Of a DNA stretch of 8,762 nucleotides, positions 1-6,300 are shown one piece after another. The stretch is from Planctomycetaceae bacterium (GTDB lineage Bacteria; Planctomycetota; Planctomycetia; Pirellulales; Thermoguttaceae): the NCBI GenBank assembly GCA_031278315.1, contig JAITKS010000249.1, positions 1-8,762 on the forward strand. Direction: 5' to 3'. Numbering within the stretch: the stretch's first letter is position 1; the number at the start of each line of letters is the position of its first letter. A model generated the notes under the pieces. The model did not search any database, was not told the origin of the DNA, and was given only the letters and a program-made list of their open reading frames with translations. Position numbers and translations under genes: made by a program.

Positions 1-99
1 TTTGTGATATTGTTCGGTTTTGATAAAACAGAAAAACACACAATCAAAGAATTACTTATGAGTCTTTATAAAAGAGTTTTTTCCAAAGCAAAGAACTAA
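1..99 (+). CDS. C-terminal tail of an unidentified protein, cut by the left edge
   Basis: Frame 1 is open from the first base to a TAA at 97-99, while the other two forward frames hit stops within the first 25 bases. The 32 visible residues begin hydrophobic (FVILFGF) and continue as a charged, basic helix-like tail (DKTEKHTIKELL, then YKRVFSKAKN). That pattern fits the end of a membrane protein: a last transmembrane segment followed by a short cytoplasmic basic tail, as in some polysaccharide flippases. The fragment is too short to name a family. An open run of about 33 codons in such AT-rich DNA could arise by chance roughly once in twenty frames, so the call is tentative. No clear terminator follows it. 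Confidence 0.45.
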   Translation, partial: FVILFGFDKTEKHTIKELLMSLYKRVFSKAKN

Positions 100-170
100 T
101 AAGATGAAATATATCAGTGTAATAATTTATTTTTTTGCGGGACTTCTTGATTATTAGTTTTTTTATTATC

Positions 171-226
171 ATACCCCGAAGGGGTATCTCCAATATAGCC
201 GTGCGTGGTGTACTCACCACACACGG
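171..226 (+). repeat. Two-hairpin repetitive element, type A
   Basis: The first hairpin is ATACCCC-GAA-GGGGTAT (171-187), a perfect 7-bp stem with a three-base loop. An 11-base A/T-rich spacer ending in CAATATAG follows. The second hairpin has arms CCGTGCGTGGTG (199-210) and CACCACACACGG (215-226) around a TACT loop, 12 bp with one C/A mismatch. The layout matches the array at 6745-6982 and the fragment at 8728-8762, although the sequences differ. It resembles REP-type elements, which are often moved by Y1 (RAYT) transposases, but no transposase is in this window. Confidence 0.7.
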
Positions 227-253
227 AATCAATGGATAAATTACAACAAATAA

Positions 254-298
254 TTGATAAATTATCACAAAATCAATTTTGATAAATTATCACAAAAT
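254..298. repeat. 20-bp direct repeat, 25-bp period
   Basis: TTGATAAATTATCACAAAAT occurs at 254-273 and again, identically, at 279-298, separated by the five bases CAATT. Related GATAAATTA words occur nearby (235-243 and 494-502). The units do not match the DnaA-box consensus closely enough to suggest an origin, so a local duplication is the simplest reading. Confidence 0.75.
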
Positions 299-333
299 AT
301 AAAATTTAAAACCTAAAATTACAAAATCATATT

Positions 334-360
334 TCTCTGTGTTCTCTGTGTCCTCTGTGG
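334..360. repeat. Three 9-bp CTCTGTG-type units
   Basis: TCTCTGTGT stands at 334-342 and 343-351, followed by the variant CCTCTGTGG at 352-360 and then TTAATAAAAAA. A sequence of this form is, from memory, dispersed between genes in many environmental bacterial genomes. A degenerate inverted relative lies at about 8587-8612, upstream of the GspF-like gene. Confidence 0.6.
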
Positions 361-372
361 TTAATAAAAAAA

Positions 373-400
373 TAGTGGTTAGTGGTTAGTTCGCATGCGG
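373..400 (+). repeat. Heptamer repeat (TAGTGGT x2) ending in a CGCATGCG palindrome
   Basis: TAGTGGT occurs at 373-379 and 380-386, followed by TAGTTCG and GCATGCGG (387-400), which contains the 8-bp palindrome CGCATGCG (392-399). The reverse complement of the same composite, with four heptamers and one base change in the palindrome (CGCATACG), is at 7027-7068. The two copies are therefore an inverted pair with different heptamer numbers. Confidence 0.75.
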
Positions 401-402
401 AG

Positions 403-420
403 ATTAGAACGGATTCTAAT
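403..420. repeat. Perfect 7-bp inverted repeat
   Basis: ATTAGAA (403-409) pairs with TTCTAAT (414-420) around a CGGA loop. It directly follows the heptamer/CGCATGCG element and may be part of the same mobile or dispersed unit. It has no T-tract, so it is not an obvious terminator. Confidence 0.5.
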
Positions 421-449
421 GTTCAAATCACTAAAACAAAACTAAAGAT

Positions 450-466
450 GCGGTCGAGACGACCGC
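450..466. repeat. GC-rich hairpin in AT-rich DNA
   Basis: GCGGTCG (450-456) and CGACCGC (460-466) form a perfect 7-bp stem with an AGA loop, followed by GTTCCCG and seven A residues. On either strand it lacks the downstream T-tract of an intrinsic terminator. It stands out by composition and is probably another dispersed repeat or part of one. Confidence 0.5.
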
Positions 467-620
467 GTTCCCGAAAAAAATAAATTATCCCGCTGATAAA
501 TTACGAAAATTCTGATAATAATTCCACAATTTCAAATTTACTTAATTCAAGAATAAATAGTTGCCAAAATGAATGGTCTCTTGAAAAAAATTGTAATCTT
601 TGTTACAACTATTCAACTTC

Positions 621-663
621 GCAAAAAAATAAAATTATTCAACAGAGTTCATTATTTTTTTGC
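621..663. repeat. 12-bp perfect A/T inverted repeat with 19-base loop
   Basis: GCAAAAAAATAA (621-632) is the exact reverse complement of TTATTTTTTTGC (652-663), with 19 bases between. It lies about 180 bases upstream of the dipeptidase start. It could be a structure in a long 5' leader, a regulator site, or a chance product of A/T-rich DNA. Confidence 0.5.
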
Positions 664-690
664 TCTCAAAAATAATCAAAATAAACAATA

Positions 691-742
691 AATAATTTGT
701 CAATAATTTGTCAATAATTTAAATTAAACTTTAAATTAAACT
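691..742. repeat. Two adjacent short tandem duplications (11 bp and 12 bp)
   Basis: AATAATTTGTC is at 691-701 and 702-712, with a partial third copy to 720. It runs into TTAAATTAAACT, present at 719-730 and 731-742. The two arrays have different units that overlap by two bases, so they look like independent slippage events. Confidence 0.7.
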
Positions 743-802
743 AACACTTTTTCAATTACACATATTTGAATTTTCACCTTAAACCAATTAACTCACACAA
801 TA

Positions 803-838
803 ACTAAAACTCAAACTAAAACTCAAACCAAAATCTAA
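803..838. repeat. 12-bp tandem repeat abutting the dipeptidase start
   Basis: ACTAAAACTCAA occurs at 803-814 and 815-826, followed by a degenerate third unit (827-838, 8 of 12 bases matching). The array ends three bases before the ATG at 842 and fills the place where a Shine-Dalgarno sequence would be expected. No purine-rich SD is visible there. Confidence 0.6.
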
Positions 839-841
839 CAA

Positions 842-3043
842 ATGAAAATAACCTCAATTAAACTTAATCAAAAACTTAATCGAATTTCACAACCGTTAAT
901 CCGGTCAATTAACACAAATAATTTTGCACAACAAAAATTTTATGCCGGTTCGTTCAAATATAAAATAATCAGCCAAACAATATGTTTGTCCCTGATTTTT
1001 TTTATAATTAATTTGTCAAATTTTATCTTGCCGGTTTTTTCATGTACAAATATTCTTGTGTCTAAAGGAGCATCCATAGATGAGTCTGTCTCAATAACTT
1101 ATACCGCAGATTCAGCCGGATTCTTTCCTCAACTTGGTATCTTTCCCGCAACTAATCATAAACCCGATTCCGTCATCACCGTACCCGAAAATGAATATCA
1201 TCCTGAAATTAAAATAAAACAAGTTCCTCACACTTATCAAGTAATCGGCGCTATTTGGGAACCCGGCGAAAGTCACGGCGACCACTTTCCGCGTCAAGGC
1301 TGCATAAACGAATTTCAACTCGCAGCTGCCGAAACTACTTTCGGCGGACATGATTATCTTGTCAATCCGAAAGCTGCTGTCAATTATCCAATGCTGATTA
1401 CTCTGGCTTTACAAAGAGCAAAAACCGCTCGCGAAGCTATCAATATTATGGTCGAACTTGTCGATAATTACGGATACTCCGATGTCGGCGAATCAATTTC
1501 TATCGCGGATAAAAATGAAGCTTGGGTATTTGAAATCGTCGGTACCGGAACTCGCGAATTGTCTAAAGGACATAACGCCGTATGGGTTGCAAAACGTGTT
1601 CCCGACGGCGAAATTTCAGTTCACGCAAATCAAGCCCGAATCGGTGAAATACCAGATAAAAAAGATTTTAATAACTGTTTCTACTCAGATAATATAAAAA
1701 ATTTCGCAATCGAACAAAAATTATACGATCCTAATTCAGGTAAACCTTTTCGATTCGACGACGTATATGGAAATATCGACATTAAATCAAAACGAGTTTG
1801 CGAAAGCCGTGTCTGGAGTATTTTCAATCGCGCCGCTCCCTCACAAAAATTTTCACCCGATTACCATCGCGGAAAAGAAAACACCGCTCCTTATCCTTGG
1901 TCAATCAAGCCGGATAAAAAATTATCAACAGCAGACATTATGGCTCTAATGCGCGATAACTACGAAGGAACAGATTTCGATATGACAAAAGGTATCGATG
2001 CCGGAAATTACGGCACTCCTCGACGCTGGAGACCGCTCTATTGGAAAGTTGCAAACGACCCGAATGAATACTCTTGGGAACGTCCGATCTCAACGCAACA
2101 AACCGGTTTTTCGATAGTAACTCAATCGCGTGCGAATCTGCCGGACCCAATCGGAGGCGTTCTCTGGTACGGAGTAGATGACTCGTTTTTGACATGTTAT
2201 TTTCCGCTCTACTGCGGAATATCCGACTTGCCGAAATCTTTTACTATCGGTTCTATTCGTGAATTTTCATGGGACAGTACTTGGTGGGTGACAAATCTAT
2301 TATCAAACTATGCTAACTTGAAATATTCAGTAATCGCTCCAGATATTATCGCTGTTCAGAAAGAACTCGAATCGAAATTTTTCGCATTACAAAAACCTGT
2401 TGAACAAACCGCAATCGAAATACTTAAAACAAATCCCGAATTGGCAAAACAATATTTAACAGATTACAGTATCACGCAAGCTGAAATTACCGCAGCAAGA
2501 TGGAAAAAACTCGCTGTTGATATTTTCACAAAACATAACGACGGATACGTCCGGACTAAAGAAGGAAAATATCCAAACGAGGCTGCGGCTTATCCCGAAG
2601 AATGGTTAAAAAGAGTCCTTAAAGAAAAACCCGACAATTTTAAATTACCGCCGGAAAAAACAACTGCTAATATCAACAGAGATTTCTTTGAAAAAACTAT
2701 ACGAAAAATCATAGAAACTGAATTCGATAAAACTCAAACAACTCCTAAAATTGAAAAAGCAAAATTCATCAACAAGACAATTGCCGAATTAAAATCAGCT
2801 AATTTTGAAATATTTTTCGCTGAAAGAAAATTACTCGAATCGTTTGAAAACAAGACTTATAATCAAGACAAAACAAAAATCGAAATAGAAAAATCAATTT
2901 CACAAATCGGCAATCGAACTATTCCTATTTTCGTAAATTTGGTTATTAGCCGATTTAAGTCAGAAAAATATGATGTTCAAGAACTCGAAATAATTAAACG
3001 AATCCTTGAAACATTTATTGAAACAGAAAAGAAAAAAACGTAA
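842..3043 (+). CDS. Secreted C69-family dipeptidase (N-terminal nucleophile hydrolase)
   Basis: Predicted to hydrolyse dipeptides or short peptides outside the cytoplasm. Residues 1-41 are a long basic n-region, 42-66 a hydrophobic signal core, and cleavage after Ser67 would expose Cys68, the N-terminal nucleophile expected in peptidase family C69. Family-like motifs follow: CTNILVSKGAS with an Asp-Glu-Ser where Asp-Gly-Ser is usual (68-82), RQGCINEFQLA (151-161), GES-x4-ADKNEAWVFE (216-231), WVAKRVPDG and HANQARI (248-267), MRDNYEGTDFD (370-380), RRWRP (394-398) and IGGVLWYGVDD (437-447). At 733 residues it is longer than the roughly 470-560 I recall as usual; residues from about 600 onward are a Lys/Glu-rich extension I do not recognise. 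The ATG is the only upstream Met before the signal core, but no Shine-Dalgarno sequence precedes it. The family call is firm; the substrate is unknown. Confidence 0.9.
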   Translation: MKITSIKLNQKLNRISQPLIRSINTNNFAQQKFYAGSFKYKIISQTICLSLIFFIINLSNFILPVFSCTNILVSKGASIDESVSITYTADSAGFFPQLGIFPATNHKPDSVITVPENEYHPEIKIKQVPHTYQVIGAIWEPGESHGDHFPRQGCINEFQLAAAETTFGGHDYLVNPKAAVNYPMLITLALQRAKTAREAINIMVELVDNYGYSDVGESISIADKNEAWVFEIVGTGTRELSKGHNAVWVAKRVPDGEISVHANQARIGEIPDKKDFNNCFYSDNIKNFAIEQKLYDPNSGKPFRFDDVYGNIDIKSKRVCESRVWSIFNRAAPSQKFSPDYHRGKENTAPYPWSIKPDKKLSTADIMALMRDNYEGTDFDMTKGIDAGNYGTPRRWRPLYWKVANDPNEYSWERPISTQQTGFSIVTQSRANLPDPIGGVLWYGVDDSFLTCYFPLYCGISDLPKSFTIGSIREFSWDSTWWVTNLLSNYANLKYSVIAPDIIAVQKELESKFFALQKPVEQTAIEILKTNPELAKQYLTDYSITQAEITAARWKKLAVDIFTKHNDGYVRTKEGKYPNEAAAYPEEWLKRVLKEKPDNFKLPPEKTTANINRDFFEKTIRKIIETEFDKTQTTPKIEKAKFINKTIAELKSANFEIFFAERKLLESFENKTYNQDKTKIEIEKSISQIGNRTIPIFVNLVISRFKSEKYDVQELEIIKRILETFIETEKKKT

Positions 3044-3113
3044 CATTCAAACATGATTTATAAGTTTTACTATAATTTCGATAATTTCGATAATTCTTTT
3101 CGATAACTCTCAC

Positions 3114-3188
3114 AATGTGTTGAATGTGTTGAATGTGTTAAATGTTTAAATGTGTTGAATAATACAACAGCTTGAATAGTACAACAGT
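3114..3188. repeat. AATGTGTTG 9-mer array merging into a 17-bp duplication
   Basis: AATGTGTTG begins at 3114, 3123 and 3149, with variants at 3132 (final A) and 3141 (shortened to eight bases). The last copy overlaps a second array: TTGAATAATACAACAGC (3155-3171) is followed by TTGAATAGTACAACAGT (3172-3188), differing at two positions. The spacing is not that of DnaA boxes and the units do not match that consensus. Confidence 0.75.
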
Positions 3189-3224
3189 GAATTATTACAG
3201 AACGGCAGTATTTGATTTGATTTT

Positions 3225-3296
3225 ATTTAATCATATTTAATCATTTTAATTGACGGAAAGTTATAGAATAATCGTAGAATAATCGTAGAATAAAAT
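3225..3296. repeat. 10-bp and 11-bp tandem duplications upstream of the TPR gene
   Basis: ATTTAATCAT is at 3225-3234 and 3235-3244. TAGAATAATCG is at 3264-3274 and 3275-3285, with a third degenerate copy, TAGAATAAAAT, at 3286-3296. The second array repeats the -10-like hexamer TAGAAT three times at 11-bp intervals, about one helical turn. Confidence 0.7.
3250..3280 (+). promoter_or_regulatory. Possible promoter of the TPR gene
   Basis: TTGACG (3250-3255) matches the -35 consensus at five of six positions. TAGAAT (3275-3280) matches the -10 consensus at five of six, but the 19-bp spacer is longer than ideal. Alternative TAGAAT hexamers from the local duplication lie at 3264 and 3286. In such A/T-rich DNA these matches are weak evidence. 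Confidence 0.2.
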
Positions 3297-3349
3297 AGTA
3301 TAAACAATATAAACGTGTAATCGACACAAATTTATATCGTTGTTATTAC

Positions 3350-3353
3350 AGGA
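3350..3353 (+). promoter_or_regulatory. Shine-Dalgarno AGGA for the TPR gene
   Basis: AGGA within ACAGGAATT lies eight bases before the ATG at 3362, a normal spacing. It supports that start. The dipeptidase and GspF-like genes lack a comparable signal. Confidence 0.5.
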
Positions 3354-3361
3354 ATTGATTT

Positions 3362-6300
3362 ATGAGCGTGTATAATAATAATTTTGGAAATTTCGGCAAT
3401 TTCGGCAACGGGCGTCCGCGTGAAACGCTTGACGACGCAGTTAGACGTTTACGAGGCGAACTCGCTTCAGGCGAGTTGCATGTTAGACCCGAATTAGTTG
3501 AATTATTAATGCGGCAAGCACATTTTGCCGCTGAATGTACAAGAATAGATGACGCCATGCGTCTGGTAAATGAATCAATTGCAATTGTAAACGAACTCTT
3601 ACAAGACGGATTATATGAGTATCGGTTGTCTGCGATTCGGTGCAAAATGTTTAAGGCGGCACTCGTCAGGGTTCAGAAGGGATCGGAGGCAGCGTTGCCT
3701 GAACACAATGACGTTATTCGTTATATAAATGAAAATGTTTCGTCCGATGATTTCAATGGTTTGAACATGTTGGCGATTACATTAATGAATAAGTCTGAAA
3801 TATTGAATAATCTTGGTGCGAATGCTGCGGCTGTTGCGGCACAAGAGCAAGCAGCAAGAATATGGGAAAAATTAGTCAATCTAGGTTCTGTTGAATTTCG
3901 TCCGCAGCTTATTATGGCATTGTTAGCGTTAGGCGGCACGCATGTTCAAATGGGAGATGATGACGCCGGTCTAGCTGATTTCCAACGTTGTTTAGAATTT
4001 ATTCGAGACGGAATCGATAGACATTTTCTCGAAGAAGAAACAGATTACACCGGTTTTTTAATTCAGACTTTAATGTACATTTCGAGATTGGCAGATCGTG
4101 CTGGTAATACGATGGAAGCTATCGCTTATGTAAATGAAGCAATTGACACAATTATTAGAGTAATAACCAGCGGTCAACCGCAGATAATGCCGATTCTAAC
4201 AGGATTGTATCAGAATCGCGGAATGTTGTTAGAAAAAGTAAACAAACACGCCGAAGCTTTAGATAATTTTGAACGTGCGCGTGACATCTATCGTCAATCT
4301 TTGCGTAATGGTCATCTTGTTAGTCCGACTGATTATCTCGTGCGGACGGGATTGGCGAATGTGTTAATGTGCTGTGCGAATATTTACGCTAGCATGAAAA
4401 GATTTAAAGATGCTGAATTGACTTACAAAGAGGCAATTCATGTTTATCAGCAAGCGTCTGAATTTCAACCTGTAGGAGACAATGATCTAACGTTTATTCC
4501 GTACTCTATTGGAATAATACGTCTTAATTATGCCAACATGCTGTCGGATCAGGGACGATACGGTGAGGCTATCGTTTTGCAGGAGCAAGCGGTCGAAGAG
4601 TTGCAGCGGAGATTTGAAGCGGGGCATAATGAAATCTTGCCGAATTTAACATCGGCGTATCGTAAAATGTTGGGTGTGCAGCGTTTGTTAATGGATTTCA
4701 CTTCAGTTTTTGCTACGTTAGATAAGTTGATTTCGATGCTTGAGAAAGCTATTGACGACGGCGAACTCGATTATCGCGGTGAGTTAGCGATGGTATTTGC
4801 TTTACGTTCCGTGTGGACTCGTGAATTGAAAGATGTTGATGAATCGATTGAAGACACAAAAAAAGCTATGAGATTATTCAGAGCAATTGCTGACGATGAA
4901 ATCGACTCGCCGGAAACGCCTTGGTCGAAGTTGCAATGGGGTGAATCGTTAGCGGAAATCGCAAAGTTAAATTTCGCAAAAGAAAAATATAGAGACGGTT
5001 TCGACTTCTTCAAAAAACAAATTGATATACCTTATTCAGATGATGAAATAAAAAGTAGAAATCATTTATACGATTTGTTATTCGGATATTCGCAATATCT
5101 GGAATTTGTCACAAATTATTCGCAAAGTAAGTTAGACGACAAAATATCTAAAGAGGAGCTGCACGAAATTGTTTATGAAGCTATAACTATTGCAACTCGC
5201 GGTATTGATATTGTGGAGAAAGCGTATCCGTTGGTAAAAAAAATTATTCCAAATATAGAATTGGGAGACGATACAATAATTAACAGCATGGTAGATTATA
5301 ACATAGATGACACAATATCAGGTATATTAGAATCTGAAATAAACAGCAGAAAACCAAAATCTAAAACAGATGACAATGAAATTTTAAACAAAAAGAATAA
5401 AAATAAAATGATTAATGAAATCGTTAGTGAAATCGTTAATAAAGTTTTTAATGAAAATGGGAATGCAGAAAATGTCCAAACATTGTGGATAGATTCTGAT
5501 ATGAATACAATCGAACTGACTCAAGAGGAACGAAATGAGATTGAACAAAAAGTAATTCAAGAGACAAATAATCAAGTCAATGAAAATGAAAATAAAAATG
5601 AGAATGAAAATGAAAATGAGAATGAGAATGAGAATGAGAAAACTCAAGATGAAGATGAAGTCGAAGTTGCTGTTAGTGAAAAAGTTGTTGCTAGTGAAAA
5701 AGTTGTTGTTAGTGAAAAAGTTGCTGCTAATGAAAAAGTTGCTGCTAATGAAAAGGTTGCTGCTAGTGATATAGTTAATGACAAATTTAATGATCCGGTG
5801 ATTCGGATTTTTTTCTTTATGAAATATGCGTCATTTTATCAGTTACGAGGTTCGTTGTATCAGGATGTAGATGAATCAGATTTAGCTGAGCGGGATTATA
5901 AGATGTCGTTTATTGGTTGGAATGTTCTTATATCGGAGCTTGATAAATTATTTTTGCAGCGTCAGTATTATGTGCGGGAGTTAGAGGCGGTACGTTTGAT
6001 GGAAATGGAGCATCCATTTGACGGCAATTATTATGATAGTATGAAATCAATAATGGAAATGGCAAAGCGGGTACCGCCGTCTGATTTTTTTGCGGATCGG
6101 TTGAGGTATTATGTTAGTGAGTTGCATTTAACGTTGCAGCGTTGGGCGTTATCGGAGTTATCGGAAACCCGTATTGAGAGGGCGACGCTTGTTTATAAGT
6201 TAGGAGTTAAATCGTTGCATGAGATGGTTCAAAGGAATGTATTAAATGCAGACAAATATTTAATCGTGACGGCATTATCGTATGCGAAGACGATGGAATT

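Larger units (their letters stand above)
100..841. other. Repeat-rich non-coding region upstream of the dipeptidase gene
   Basis: No convincing gene is present. In order it holds a two-hairpin repeat (171-226), a 20-bp direct repeat (254-298), three CTCTGTG-type units (334-360), a heptamer repeat with a CGCATGCG palindrome (373-400), two perfect short inverted repeats (403-420 and 450-466), a 12-bp A/T inverted repeat (621-663) and three sets of short tandem duplications (691-826). A possible weak promoter is TTGAAA at 581-586 with TACAAC at 604-609, a 17-bp spacer; the -10 match is poor. A 6-bp inverted repeat, TTGTAA/TTACAA (591-608), overlaps it. Confidence 0.7.
3044..3361. other. Non-coding gap built from short tandem duplications
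   Basis: No gene and no GC-rich terminator hairpin follow the dipeptidase. The gap is dominated by unrelated direct repeats: AATTTCGAT-type 9-mers (about 3074-3095), AATGTGTTG 9-mers (3114-3157), a 17-bp pair (3155-3188), TTTGA twice (3211-3220), ATTTAATCAT twice (3225-3244) and TAGAATAATCG (3264-3296). The right part presumably holds the promoter and leader of the TPR gene. Confidence 0.7.

Noticed and set aside
137..149. 13-bp inverted match to the start of the hairpin array (6741-6753)
   Set aside because: About one 13-bp match is expected by chance in a window this long, and the hairpin does not continue, so a truncated element cannot be claimed.
56..268. 70-residue open frame on the minus strand
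   Set aside because: It overlaps the probable gene tail and runs through the two-hairpin repeat, is low-complexity (Lys/Ile-rich) and resembles no known protein.
254..298. Possible DnaA-box or iteron origin from the TTATCACA-containing direct repeats
   Set aside because: The words miss the TTWTNCACA consensus by at least two bases, there are only two copies, and no replication gene is present.
450..480. Intrinsic terminator at the GC-rich hairpin
   Set aside because: The hairpin is followed by A residues on the + strand and has no T-tract directly after it on the minus strand, so neither strand fits.
5384..5647. 87-residue minus-strand frame rich in Ile, Leu and Phe
   Set aside because: It is the antisense shadow of the Asn-Glu repeat region of the TPR gene; its composition follows from the repeat.
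5580..5774. 64-residue plus-strand frame of KMKM and LLLVKK repeats
   Set aside because: It is the alternate-frame reading of the two in-frame repeats of the TPR linker.
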